Notes under the pieces: model-generated | Told to the model about the DNA's origin: nothing | The model's input: only the letters and a program-made list of their open reading frames with translations | Database searches by the model: none | Assembly (NCBI GenBank): GCA_037349105.1 | Contig: JAYJMM010000062.1 | Coordinates: forward strand, 647,001-711,000 | Length of the DNA: 64,000 nt | Source of the DNA: Limnomonas spitsbergensis | Taxonomy: Eukaryota > Chlorophyta > Chlorophyceae > Chlamydomonadales | Reading direction: 5' to 3' | Shown here: positions 1-11,600 of the stretch, piece by piece | How positions within the stretch are numbered: the stretch's first letter is position 1 | How the letters are laid out: every line of letters starts with the position of its first letter | Position numbers and translations under genes: made by a program

Positions 1-160
1 AGCAGCGGTACCGGCAGCTGCACCGCTAGCGACAGTTTTGGCACACAGCCTGAATCAGCGGTACCGGCAGCTGCACCGCTAGTCACAGTGTTTGCACACA
101 GGCTGAAGTAGCGGTACCAGCAGCTGCACAGCTAATGACAATGTTTGCACACAGCCTTAG
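1..160. repeat. ~57-bp tandem repeat, 3 copies, cut by the window edge
   Basis: Three diverged copies of a unit that begins AGCGGTACCGGCAGCTGCAC and ends near TTTGCACACAGCC lie end to end. The first copy starts at base 1, so the array probably extends to the left. No open frame of note is present here or in bases 160-385. Confidence 0.8.
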
Positions 161-385
161 GCATTCTACACACAAGCTTGGGCCACTGGCCATCAGAACA
201 GGACATCATGTGAATGTACTAAACTCGGGCGCTTAGCGCAGTCATTACCATTGCTGCGTTCTAGGCCAAAGCTTCTTCATTTATTCAGTGACACCGGGAT
301 GCAGAGCAATACCCTCAGTTGATGGTCTAAGTCTGTTCATCGATTTAGTTACGGTACAAACAGATTTTTTTCATTTACACCAGGC

Positions 386-990
386 TTAAGTGCTAACTAC
401 CCTGAGCCAGACAGGAAATACGGGTGGAGCGCTGCACCCACCGGCTTGGCACAGGAAATACAGGCCGTTGCGGTGCATGACAATGAAGCACAACACCCAC
501 CGGTTGGGCACAGGAAATACGGGCCGTTGCGGTGCAAGCCGGCGAAGTGCTGCACCCACTGGTTGGGAACAGGAAATATTGGCGGTTGGGGTGCATGCCG
601 GTGATGCGCTGCACCCACCGGTAGAGCACAATAAAGACGGGCGGTTGTGGTGCATGCCAGTGCTGCACCCACCGGCTGGGCACAGGAAATACGGTTGGCT
701 GCCGTTCATACTGGTGAAGCGCTGCACCCAACGGTAGGGCACATAAAGTACAGCTGTACGGCTGGTTCGGGTGCATGCCGGTGAAGCGCTGCATCGACCG
801 GCTGGGCACAGGAAGTACGGGCGGTTGCGGTGTATGACAATGAAGCGCTGCACCCACCAGTAGGGCACAGGAAATACAGGCCGTTGCGGTGCATGCCAAT
901 GAAGCGGTGCACCCACCAGTTAAGCGCTGCACCCACCGGTAGGGCACAGGAAATATGGGTGGTTGCGGTGCACACCGGTCTGCACCTCAT
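386..990. repeat. ~60-bp minisatellite (CTGCACCCACCGGTNGGGCACAGG type)
   Basis: About ten imperfect units share CTGCACCCACCGG, GGGCACAGGAAATA, and GGTTGCGGTGCATGCCGGTGAAG. All the apparent minus-strand open frames in this stretch are translations of the repeat in different registers, so I do not call genes. Confidence 0.9.
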
Positions 991-1019
991 AACGCGTTAC
1001 CCTCATGAGCCAGTCCCCC

Positions 1020-1460
1020 TGGAAAGAGCGTAGCACCCACTTGCATGGCACTGTCCATACGGGCAAGCGCTGAGCATGCGGGTGGGGCACTACGCCCATC
1101 GGAGGGGCACAGTAATCCGGGCGGGCGCTGTGCACAGTAAATAATGCGGGCGGACACTGCAGGTGGGTGGGGCACTACACCAGTCCGCAGGACGGCGAGG
1201 CATATGGCCGGCGTTGCCCATCGGGCAGGGTGCTGTGCATGCGCATGAGGTGATCGGGTGCTACGGATTCGAGTACCGGTAGGGCACTGTGCAAACAGGC
1301 CGGCGATAGGAATACCAGGAAGTGCTAGTACGGTATATGCGTGGGGCGCTGCTCATGCTCGGGGGAAATGCCAATGCATGAAGGGCGTTGTGCATGCATG
1401 CGGGGCGCTGCGCTTGGGCGATGTGCATACGGTATGGGCAAGGCACAACACATGCCAGAC
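1020..1460. repeat. Degenerate continuation of the minisatellite
   Basis: Short fragments such as GGGCACTGTGCATACGGGC and GGGGCGCTGTGCATGC recur irregularly. They look like eroded relatives of the 386-990 array. Bases 1500-2280 that follow hold nothing I can identify. Confidence 0.5.
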
Positions 1461-2288
1461 TTGCAAGCTGGAAAGCGAGTCCCACAGCGCTGACTCTACC
1501 TGACACTGAGGGCTCTACCGCTGTATCCTTCTGTTGCTGCCTTCTCTACCCTTGTCGCAGCTGCTGACCGTTTGCTTAGGGCGGCAAAATTATGAGCTGC
1601 TGGATAACTCTCGCTCATGCACACAAGTTGGTAGGCTTCCGCTGCTGCAGCTGAGTAACCTTGATTAGGCTGCTTGGAAGCCTTGGGGAGCTTATCATAA
1701 AAGTTCCAACGTACTGGGAGTCACTCAGTAGTCAGACCGGTCGTCAAAGTGAGCTCTCAAGCGCCCCGTGCGCTCCACAACCTTTCTTCGTCAATGAGGG
1801 CTAGATATCCCAGTAAGTTGAAGCCTAACCAAAGTACTACAAGTTTCGATCGCATTTGAAGTCTGCGAGGCGTGAGAAAGTCACTGCTGAAAGTTGTTAC
1901 AAGTCGGTTGCCTACAGTACATGGGTCCAAATCATGGGGCCAAATCAAGCACTCTCATGTTACCGACGATTAGATGACCCCGCGAGCTTCGCAATGAAGG
2001 GCGTCCATTATATAGACGGAGGCGCATATGCATCGTATGGTTTACTACTGCCGTATTCATGGCTTGGACTTCAGTGAGACTGTGAATGTTGCACACGCAG
2101 CGCTTTGCACAGCTTTGAGTTATTTATATAGCAATTATAATCTGATGCTATTCTATCACTGGAACAACGCGTGGAAATGTCCAGTGCAGAAAAACGCAAG
2201 GTCTTCCTACAGGAGCGGACAAGCTACGGGCGGAGTAAATCTGCCTCTACAACTACCTAGTCTAGCTATGTGCGCATGACCATGACTA

Positions 2289-2580
2289 TGGTGAGGCATC
2301 TGACCCACCAGACCTTCCTATCAACCAACCCCTGATAGGCCTGATAAGTGAGCGTTCCATCTCAACAGGCTTATCAATCAAAGGAGGCATGATAAACCAG
2401 CTCTCCGAATTTGCCATGATTTGCCAATCAACCCTGAGCACCATTATCAAGGTGATAATCAACGCATAATCAACCGTGAAGGGTTTATCAAGCTTATGGT
2501 GTAATAACAGGCAATTTATCAAGCTGGGCCTTGATAACCCCTTGATAATGACATGCCCAACCTGATAAATAGGGGGGGTT
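2289..2580. repeat. Cluster of TTATCAA/TTGATAA motifs
   Basis: The heptamer TTATCAA/TTGATAA or the close form TGATAA occurs more than ten times in both orientations within 300 bp. It is non-coding in any convincing way. It may be a remnant of a small DNA transposon or a fold-back element. Confidence 0.4.
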
Positions 2581-2604
2581 CTGTCATAGTGTGCAGTCTA
2601 GATT

Positions 2605-2860
2605 AGGTGCTTCTCAACGACTTGGCCATCAGGTGCGTCTATTGGTTGCACCTATCTGAAACCCTAAGCAATCGTTCAGGTAAGCCTAATCATAAAACCT
2701 TAGCAGTCGAGATAAGGTGCTTTTTATCGACCTGGCCAAAGGGATTTCGACGAAGTCGGCAGCGGTGATCGGCAGATCTGGCTGAACGATCGCTTAGGGT
2801 TTCGGGCAGGGGTGCAAGACAACTTGCCTGATGGCCAGGTCGATGAGGAGATCCTGGAAG
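2605..2860. repeat. Imperfect inverted repeat, arms ~2610-2690 and ~2780-2855, plus a direct copy at ~2710
   Basis: The left arm contains TTGGCCATCAGG and GAAACCCTAAGCAATCGTTC. The right arm carries the same blocks in reverse complement (GAACGATCGCTTAGGGTTTC and CCTGATGGCCAGG). A third, direct copy (GTGCTTTTTATCGACCTGG) starts near 2713. In translation the shared block reads L-L-[IN]-D-L-A-I-R on the minus arm and on the left plus arm, so the repeat looks like a duplicated exon end, with GTGCGT or GCAAGT following. Confidence 0.6.
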
Positions 2861-3600
2861 CTCGTCTTTCCGTCAAATGTATTGGCCTCATCTGTGGGCA
2901 GCAGGACAGCGGGTCGTTGATCTTTGTCAGAGTCACGCAGTGGGGCAGCGGGACACACAGGAGGCCAGTAGGGCATGTATGGGGGCAGTGGGACACGCAG
3001 TAGGGCATGCATGGGGGCGGTGCCAGCGGGACCTTGCACCACTGATCAAGGTCATGCTGTCACTGCAGGGCAGGAAAAGCTTGACATGCAGCCATTTACT
3101 GGTGGTGATGTTTGACTAATTCCTGATTTCCTGACTTATGGCTGGGTGCGGCAGGTCATACTGCATGGGCCGTCAGCTGCAGGGCTGTAGGCCAGTCAAG
3201 TTTGGCCCCCTATCGATTCAATGGTGGCTACCCGGTGGCCAAAGAAGCTGGTTTGGATTCCACATTGCCACCAGTCGCCACCATGCCAGTGGAGCTCACC
3301 TGGGCTCTTCGGGTCGTCCCCCATGGAAGACTTCCACAAGTGTTGAAGCTTGGATATAAAGGCCACCCACCTGACCCCTTGACAAACTCACAGAAACGTG
3401 TTCATTAATAGTGGATACCACCCACCTATCCCTTGGAAGGCGTCCACAAATGTGGACACCGGCCTGCCGACCATGTCTGATGGGTTGAATCCGAACAGCG
3501 CTGCTGAGCTGTCCCCCACTTTGGTGACCAAGCCATCCTGGTCCATCATCACTGTCAGGCGGCGTTCGTCCAATGCCTGTCAAGAAGGGGGGGGGGGCAT
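2794..3600 (-). pseudogene. Remnant of a PAS-domain gene
   Basis: On the minus strand a possible exon at about 3430-3583 begins after TTCTTGACAG. It encodes DERRLTVMMDQDGLVTKVGD, then a stretch with ALFGFNP, MVGRPVS and FVDAFQ. This is the layout of a PAS sensor core (x-D-x-x-G-x-V-x-x-x-G then L-F-G-x-x-P-x-x-x-x-G-R), as seen in large multi-PAS proteins of green algae. A weaker second copy of the VSTFVDAFQ block (STLVEVFHGG) lies near 3310-3350. A further minus-strand piece at 2830-2915 reads KDQRPAVLLPTDEANTF and ends in DLLIDLAIR at a GC-type donor-like site. No continuous gene can be assembled, so I treat it as a decayed or partial gene. The PAS assignment rests on pattern recognition alone. 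Confidence 0.55.
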
Positions 3601-3639
3601 GGCCCGGCTGGTTCAGGACATGGTTGGACAACCCGGCTT

Positions 3640-3938
3640 AACCTGCCCTGTATTGTGTCATAATGCCATATCCTGATACCTTAGGAGTGAAGTTTTGTGA
3701 AGTTATTACAGTCCAACAGAGCATCACACTTGATGCATAGGACATGTGCCCGGAAACCGGTACAGGCACTTGATACACTAGGACAGAAAGAGAAAGCCAG
3801 TGACCCCCCTGGGCAAGCAACTAGCACACAACCACGACAGTGGCGTGGGAATGAACCCTATCATAGTGCAGAAGATAAGCCCCAGCCATAAAACATTACG
3901 TGGGTGCAAAAGAGTTCGATTGAGCACCGCCTAGAGCA
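3640..3938. other. Gap with no identifiable feature
   Basis: No gene, clear repeat or poly-A/T tract is seen between the PAS remnant and the 3' end of the LINE. The absence of a T-run on the plus strand here means no LINE poly-A tail is preserved. Confidence 0.5.
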
Positions 3939-6900
3939 TTAGGGGGGAGACAGGAAATTTGGCAAAGTTTTGAGATGATTATCTCTTTTCATCATACACT
4001 GAAAGATAAAAGAACAAAATTTCTTCCAGGACACATATGCAGAATCCGCTGCATTTAGTTTGCCCCACACTCCAATTGCGTACCGTTTCATGGCCTCATC
4101 CTCGTCCTCTAGGAAATTATGGAAAGTAAGGTTAAACTGAAAACGAATGTCGGTATAGAACGGGCAGTAAATCATGTGAAGCTCATCCTCCCGACATGTA
4201 AGATTGCAACATCTACAAATCCTCTCGCTACGAGGCACACGACGTTTCTCGAAGCGCCCCGTCTCAACATTCAGCCAATGCGACCCCATCCGATACCGGG
4301 CTACAGCGAAAATAATATTAGGCTTCCTCAAATTGTACCAGAAAGTCTCCTTCACATCACGCTCAATTTGGAAGCACTTAAAGAACGTAAATAATTTGAA
4401 CCCCGAGCGTTCTGAGTCAGGAGTAGCACGTACTAACAGGGCCGTACGTGGCATATCCCTGGAATTTTTGGAAAGCCACTGATCCCTATCTGAATTCACA
4501 ATGACCTCAATATCCAAAGAGGTATTGGTTGTAGCAGTCAAAAAATCAATACCCAGAGTCATCAATATCGTAGACGGAAAACCAGCCAACAAAGTGAAGT
4601 GCCAGCCTTCGCCAAATCACAACTTTCCTGCATAGCCATTATCACAAGGTCATCGTCAGGCCTCAGATTAATTATATTCCAGAAACTCAGGGTCTGCTGA
4701 AAAAGACTTGAGAAAAGGGGTTCACGGTGCACTTCACTCATGAGAACATACTTGCGAAGACCCAGACAATGCCTGAGGAAACCTTTGTGAATTACCTCCA
4801 AATCTCTAGAGAAACCAGTATCTGTCAAGCCGACTCCTTTTGCAAAAAGACCTGGTCCCCAAATTTCACACCCATGAAACAGAATAGGCTTTTCACCAAA
4901 GAGTCAAAAATATGACATTTAATGTGAACATTGTGTATGTCAAGCTCATGACATCTCCGGACCATGGCATACAAAGCTGCCCTACCCTTGTTGACACAAC
5001 GTCTACCTGCTCCCTTCATACCCTCTGCCTCATCAAATAACATACCCAAGTATATGAAAAAGGGCTTAATATCAAGAACGCTTCCGTCATAAGACAGAGA
5101 TGCCAAATGACGACAATATTTCTGGTTAAAAACAACTGCTTCATATTTTTTTTATATTGATTGTCAAGGCATTGTGGCGACAAAGAATATGGAGAGCATC
5201 AAGAAGTTTTTGCAGATCATCCGGAGATTCAGCGAATAACACCAGATCATCAGCATAAAGTAAAACTCTGACCAAAGCATGTGAAAGACGGGCGCCAATA
5301 TCAGGGCACTCACTTGCGACAAACTTCTCGAAACGGTCGATAAACAGGCCACACAATAGAGGGGACAGCGGGTCTCCTTGTTTAACACCCATAAAGAAGG
5401 AGAAACTATCTCCCAGTATACCACCAACCCGTACACGGATTTTTACATCCTGATACATCTCCTTCAAACTTTCTAAAATCCGGCCGTGCACGCCCATGCT
5501 CTGTAAACTCCGCCACAGTAAATCTCTGTCAATGCAGTCATATGCCTTCCTAAAATCAATGAAAGCAGCAAAATCGTTTTTTCTCCGAATGGTATTTTTC
5601 AATAATGTGGTAAATAATGAAAACATTATCAGGTGTTCCCCGTCCATGCCAAAAACCTGCCTGGCCATCGGCTCTGAAACCCTGACTTTCTGCCCAAGAA
5701 TCAAGACGCTGCAATAACACGAGGGAATATAATTTGGATAGGGCAGTTCCAACGGCAATACCCCTATAATCGTCTTTGATTGCAGGACTGCCCTTTGGCT
5801 TGGGTACCGGAACGAGTGCTCCGATGCCCCACTCCTTAGGGTAACCGTCTGCCAAAACTCTATTAAACAAAAACGTAATATCATTTGCCAAAACATACTG
5901 CCGCTTCTCTTGAGAAAACGCTCCCCTAGGAGTTACAATTACCGCGTGTTTCAAAAATCCCATAGGGACACCATCAACACCCGCAGACTTTCCATTCACA
6001 GTCTTTTCCAAAGCTTTCACAATCTCGGCTTCCGTAAAAAACACAATTAGGCTCTGCTTGAGAAAGATGAACTTCTGAAGGAAGAGGAAACAAACACGCC
6101 TGAAAAGTCTCATCCCCAGCTTTGTGGCAAGGCACATGCTCTGAAGGTTCAAACAGCTTTTTAAAGTATTCAGTCCAATCCCCCACATCTGTGAGGGGGC
6201 TGATCTTCCTCTTACTGCCATAAGCCGACCAAAAATTCTCGCCGACTTCATGCACTGATGTAGAAAGGTGATACATGGCTCCAAAATGTTCCGCCACCGA
6301 GGCAGACGTACATAAATTTGTAACGCAAAAGTCCCTACTATCCGGGTTCCATCTATAAAGTACGTCACGAGCCTGTTTCATAGTCACGTCGTTTCCCTGC
6401 AAGGTTCCTTTTTCCCTCCTAGCAAACACGGTTGGCTCCAAGGCGGGCCGGCTAACAGTAAGGAAAATAGGAACATGGACAAACCTACCCCCATCAGCAC
6501 GTGCAGGGGTACTGGAACACTGAGATACCTGCATATCACATCCAGGCTTGATGGCCCCTGTCATATCAAAGATAAGGGACGGGGTTGATATGAAATAGTC
6601 AATTGCACTGCAAGCACCAGCATTCTTGCCATGTTGGAAATAGGTAACAGTTCCTTCAATATCCCCAGACAACCTTCCATTTAGGATAACCAAACCTTGA
6701 TCTTTGCACATCTCTATCAATTTTTTCCCATTAGGATTAACCACCCCGTCCTCATTATGTCTAGGCGGGACAGCGCGCGCACTCGCATGCAAATTAATGG
6801 CGTCACACGGAATTGGCTGTGCCCATGCCCTCCCATTCTTGCATGTCCATGATGTTGCAGCGATCATCCACGCATGCAGTCCTAGCGTTCGAATCCCCTG

Positions 6901-7308
6901 AGATCACAACCTCCCCCAGCGCAGAAAATTTGGAAACTGATTGTCTAAGAAAATCTTAGTGGGCCGCAGCATCCAACCGGCCATTTTTATGTTTGAAATA
7001 GGAAGAATTCCCATGAGGCAGGTAACATGTACAAACATACAGATTGCAGGCAGGAATTCTAACCCAGGTCATTCCATATGAAGGGGAATCCTGCACTTAA
7101 GACACCGAAAGAGTTGCCTAGCATAGACCACAACTCCAAGTCCGTGCACTGCAAGAGACACATGCGATAGGTCAGGGACAACATCAGAGACGCAATGACC
7201 GGTGTGAGACAAAATGATCAAGTCTGCTTTTTCCCATATCTTCTGAAAATCAAGGCTCGGGTGCATAGTGCTAAGATGCCCCCCTATGTTCCAGCTCAGC
7301 ACCCTCAA
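3939..7308 (-). pseudogene. LINE ORF2: endonuclease-reverse transcriptase, frameshifted
   Basis: The endonuclease begins with RVLSWNIGG near 7300, a typical start for an AP-like domain, and VISGDSNAR near 6890 matches the G-D-[FS]-N-A-R motif. At the position where the family usually has a Glu (L-x-E-T), the sequence reads I-L-S-H-T-G, so the metal-binding Glu may be lost. The reverse transcriptase shows GKSAGVDGVP (~5980), VPVPKPKG (~5800), the Asp-containing block FIDFRKAYD (~5550), GVKQGDPLSPLL (~5370) and the YADD catalytic box (~5250). The carboxyl tail has C-x2-C, then E-D-E-L-H and C-P-F-Y, the zinc knuckle found after the RT in many LINEs. The stop is at 3939-3941. The product would copy LINE RNA at a nicked target, but the reading frame is broken. 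Confidence 0.9.
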
Positions 7309-7359
7309 ACCCTTCCTCTCTCTATTCGCCGTAGCATTAACCGGTCTACGGGTTACCCG

Positions 7360-7560
7360 CTAGATTGACTTCACCTCCTCTCCTCGGACAAATAAACATG
7401 CCCGCTTGAAGTAAGCAGGTATCCCTTTCTCCTTAGCCGCTTTGAACTGCGGCCAGAGCTTACGGTGAACCTCTAGCTCCGCCGAGGTCAGGGTGTCCAG
7501 AATGGAAACCCCCGTCCGATACAGCTTCCGTCGGAGGAGTACAATCCTGATATGGTTCAG
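7360..7560 (-). pseudogene. LINE ORF1 carboxyl terminus
   Basis: The minus-strand frame ending at TAG 7360-7362 reads RRKLYRTGVSILDTLT, then LWPQFKAAKEKGIPAYFKR and a short tail with FVRGEEV. The pattern L-W-P-x-[FL]-x-A-A-[KR]-x-x-G-x-x-A-[YF]-F is what I know from the end of algal and plant L1 ORF1 proteins. ORF1 normally binds LINE RNA. Upstream the frame is broken. An acidic peptide starting MDKDGKDEADADMDKDMM (7910-7804, followed by a stop) may be what remains of its amino end. Confidence 0.65.
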
Positions 7561-7634
7561 AAAGCAGCCTGGGTAGTGACCACAAGAAGGCCATCTGGGT
7601 GGGGGTCAGCTGGTTACAAGACAATACGAAGGTG

Positions 7635-7790
7635 CAAGCAGCTCCCTGCCGTTGATGTGCCATGGTCACACATCATGAAGCAGAGTAACAGATCTTTCAT
7701 ATACTCAGCTGCTCCTCTCATGCTCCTTCCTTTGATGTGCCATGGTCACAAAATATGAAGCAAGTTTTGTCATCTAAAATATCTCCAGCA
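7635..7790. repeat. ~83-bp tandem duplication inside the ORF1 region
   Basis: The block TTGATGTGCCATGGTCACA occurs at about 7651 and again at about 7734, each followed by similar sequence with ATATGAAGC. Two copies are seen. Confidence 0.6.
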
Positions 7791-7960
7791 GCTCCCCTGT
7801 CATGCACCTCCACTAGAGTCAATATCTGGGGCAGCCCCATTCTCCCCGTCGAGCATCATATCTTTGTCCATATCTGCATCAGCCTCATCCTTCCCATCCT
7901 TATCCATGGTTGAGAGCCCCGTTTCCATTCCGATCATGGAGCGTTCCGCGTTTTCATCAC

Positions 7961-8616
7961 ATGCCTGAGTCCCAAAGTTTTGTAGACCATCTCAAACACG
8001 CAGTGACATCGAATCGAGTTAATGAATTACAAGCAGCACCCGGGGTGCAGCCCCATTCATTGGGCAAGGAAACACTGGGGCCTTAAAGGATCGCATACCT
8101 GCCTGACCTGCCTGGCACAGGGCAAGACAGGCAAGGGACCGATACCCACATGCAAACACATATTCAGACAGGAAAGAAACAAGCTAGGATCGCTGAACCA
8201 CAGACCACACGCTCTGCTTGCAGCTGAAAACGGGGCGGGGCTACAATGCTACATATCTGCTTGAGGCCTAATGAGGCAGAAGCGAGTGATCAGGTGAATC
8301 CCTTCCATAAAAAAACTCTTCAGGTGTTCAGAAGCCACAAAGATATCTGCCTCAAGGACACAAGCAACGGAGAAGAGATTGGTAGTTGCACGCAGAACTG
8401 ATGCTTGCCATGTTGCACGCAGTGTTACGCGCGGAAATGGTCCTAATGTGTAGGCGGCATGTTAAAGATTGTATGTCGCAGTGATGGATGCCTGCACGTT
8501 TCTTGTTCTAGAGCGTTGCACATAGTATGGGATGAAGGTTGAATGGGCCAGACCTGGAGCCTTAAAAAGCTGAATGGCAGCAGCGAATGACTGGGATGAG
8601 CCACGCGTGGACGCGC
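7961..8616. other. Gap between the LINE and the ADP/ATP carrier gene
   Basis: No gene is recognised. Part of it is the 3' flank of the carrier gene on the minus strand (8616 downward). A plus-strand frame at 8022-8264 has no recognisable content. Confidence 0.5.
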
Positions 8617-11600
8617 TTATTCGCCACCTCCGAACTTCTTGCCAAAGACAATAATCTGGAGGGCATCGTAGCCAGACAACACACCGGCGCCAGCCACTGC
8701 GCGCAGCACGTTTGCGCCAGCACCCTTGAACATGGAGGTGAAGCCCTCGTTCTTGAGGATCTCTGCAGCACAGTGCATGGAGTTCCTGGAGGAAGAGGTG
8801 GGGAGAGGGAGGGGGGGTCAGACAATGGGTTGATTTTGTGCAGGGGAGAGAAATGAGGGTTTGGAGTGAACACAGGGTACAGACTGGTAATGATGATTGC
8901 ACACTGCTTGGCCATCCTTCAGGTGGGGGGGGAGGGAAAGAAGGGATGAGGCGATGGTGATGCAGGGGGAAGGAGTGGTCAACCAGTTAAAAGGACAGAT
9001 CCGACGGAGCCATGTTATGCACTTCACAGGGTCTATATGACATGGGCCTGTCCCTCTTCCAAACCTGAGCTGCATGTCTGCCGTCCAGGCCTCTTCCTAG
9101 CGGCTGCCTGCCAAGCTTTCCTTGCATTTCTAAGCGTTCCGTCACACCCTAATTCCTAGACCAAAAACAACGTCGTACGGTGTATATCATACAAATCCTT
9201 CGAGATTCCTAGGTCATTTGTACAAGCTTGATGAGCGGATGCGTCGACAGTCTAGGGACTGTACCCCTACCCCACCTGTACTTGACAGCTGCCCCGGATG
9301 TCATCATCATGCGACGACGGATGGTGTCAATAGGGTACGAGGCCAAACCTGCGAGACAACGAACAAGTTAATGATCAAAAGGACGACATCAATGGTTTTG
9401 ACTAGGGTTGTAGGAAAGGATTAAAAAAGGTTTCACACACTTGTTAGTTACTGTTGTCTTTAAAGAAACCAGGCCCTGCATACTGGTAGTTTCAGAAGCT
9501 GAGGTTCAGGTTTCATACTCAAACCTTTTCGCAGTGGCAACCGGGGAGCTCTGGCTTCAAGTCAGTATGTTAGTATTGCCTGCCAACCAAGCTAACGATA
9601 CAGCAGCGAACCTCGAAGCCCGCCCACAAAAACAAATAAGCCTTAACAGAAACTGACACGCACCTGCCAAGTTGGTGATTCCCCAGCCCAGTACGAAGGT
9701 GGCCAAGAAGTTGTCAGAGTAGGAGCCCAGCGCAGGCTTGAGGGAGTCGTACAGACCGAAGTACAGTCCGCGGTATACAACAATACCCACGCAGGAGATC
9801 GCAAAGCCGCGGTACAGGCCAGCCATGCCGTCTGTCGCCAGCGTCTTGCGGTACACATCGACCAGGCCGTTGAATTGACGCTCGCCGCCACCCTACAAGG
9901 GTTAAGGGGGGAAGAATCAGGGTTTGAGAAGGCGCCAGTGCAGCACCCTAGCACGGTTCATGGCATACTGCTCACATAAGCATCACTATGTGAGGCTTCA
10001 GATGTGCTGCCCTGTATAGGTAAGGGTTAAGCGATGCCCCAGCCTCCGGGCTGTGACACATCTTGGTGCAGGTTTCAGGAATATGCCGTGCAGGGGTTGA
10101 CAATGGCAACCAGTGGATTATGGGATTGAAATGTCACATCAAGCAAAGGTCCAGGATTGCAATATTCCAGGATAAAGAGTTTAGGCGTGTGCCTTAAAAG
10201 GATCTTCAGGTGAAGGGTACCAATTTTAAAAGCATGCTCCAATAATATACACATACACACACCTTCTTGGATGACTTGGCATCGTTGGCCAGGCGGGTAC
10301 GTGCATAATCCAGCGAGTACACGAAGGTCAACGAGCAGGCACCGGCGGCACCACCAGATGCAAGGTTACCTGCAATGGAGGAAGCAGAAGTGTGAGAAGA
10401 AGGCTGGGTTTCGGTACAGGAAAACAATCTGGAATAAGAGGTCAGGGTGATGGGTCAAGGTTGAGTGGTACAGAGGGAGGTAAGGATGCAAGTTTGCCAA
10501 TCTTTGAGGGCGAGGGTTGAGGGCAGAGAGAGGCTGCAAAGCATGAAGGGTCAGAGTTGAGGGGCAGGGTGACGTCTGGGGCTCAAATTGAGCTCGAGGA
10601 GTTACGCCGCGGCTCCTCCACCTACGGTGGAGGGCCGCAGGCGGGCCTCTTTACAGACGCAGAAGCAGGATCCGCCACGGTTCTATTTGCTACTGTACTA
10701 GAATATAACACAATTACAGTGCTACCTCGAGCTGTTGGTTTGAGACAGAGGAGCGGCAACACCTTGCACCAAAAGGAAAATGGAATTTACGATGAACCAG
10801 TGTTCTTCCCAAAGCCGCACTCTCCGTCCAGGCCTCATTAACGGAGGTGTAGCATAGCAACCTTCACTGAACACATTCTCTCACCGGCAAACCACATCCA
10901 ATAGCCATCTTTGTCCTTCTTCATGCCGAACATCTTCTTGAAGTAGTCCTTGAAGGCAAAGTTGAGTGCCTGGGTAGGGAAGTACCTGCAGTCAACGGAG
11001 GAGAGAGCACCGTGATCAGGGTGCATGTGGCAGGAGAGAGCACCGTGATCAGTGTGCATGTGGCAGGAGAGAGCACCGTGATCAGGGTGCATGTGGCAGG
11101 ATTGCGAAAGGACCCCTGAAAGGGGGGGGGGGCGGGGTGAGCACCGCAATTAGGATGGATGCAGTATGGGTAGGGAGGTGCTTCTAGAGGAGCAAGACAT
11201 GCAACTTAATATGGTCATGGGCAACAGCGCCAGCGGCAGTGGGTGGGAAAGTACCAGGGAGAGAGTGCATGAGAGGGTTGTCACAACTTGAAATCATACC
11301 CACAATCATCTTGGTGGAAGTTAGGGCCAGAGTGGACAGCTTGAGGCGGAATTGGTGGGAAAGTGCCAGGGTAGGTAGGGCAAGCTACCTATTCCAGACA
11401 TGCTCATGAAATTACTTGGTAGACGTGCATCAACAACAGGACACATCATTGTGTCAGTAGCAAGCAGTAGCACTTGATAATAAGCAGCTTATGCATGCAA
11501 CAGGACGGCATGACAAATGGCAGGCACGGGCAAAGGGGCAGCTTAAACAGCTAGGCGAAAAAGATGGCATGCACCTGCAGGGCATGCCCACAGCGGCATC

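Larger units (their letters stand above)
3939..7960 (-). mobile_element. Decayed L1-like LINE retrotransposon
   Basis: On the minus strand, in 5' to 3' order, come an acidic peptide (~7940-7810), an ORF1 carboxyl end (7560-7360), an AP-type endonuclease (~7308-6860), a reverse transcriptase (~6100-5130), and a tail with a C-C-H-C cluster (~4250-4160). That is the order of a two-ORF L1-like non-LTR element. At least five frame changes separate the parts of ORF2 (near 6870, 5640-5900, 5130, 4825 and 4570), so it cannot make a working protein. I see no poly-A tail and no certain target site duplication, so both outer boundaries are approximate. Confidence 0.9.

Noticed and set aside
2812..3119. 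Plus-strand frames in the CAGTGGGACACGCAGTAGGG region
   Set aside because: They are short, contain a local GGGCATG-ATGGGGGC repeat, and oppose the PAS-like minus-strand frame, which is the better coding candidate.
6860..6905. tRNA-like T-arm word GTTCGAATCCCC
   Set aside because: No acceptor, D or anticodon arms can be paired around it, and it lies within the LINE endonuclease coding sequence.
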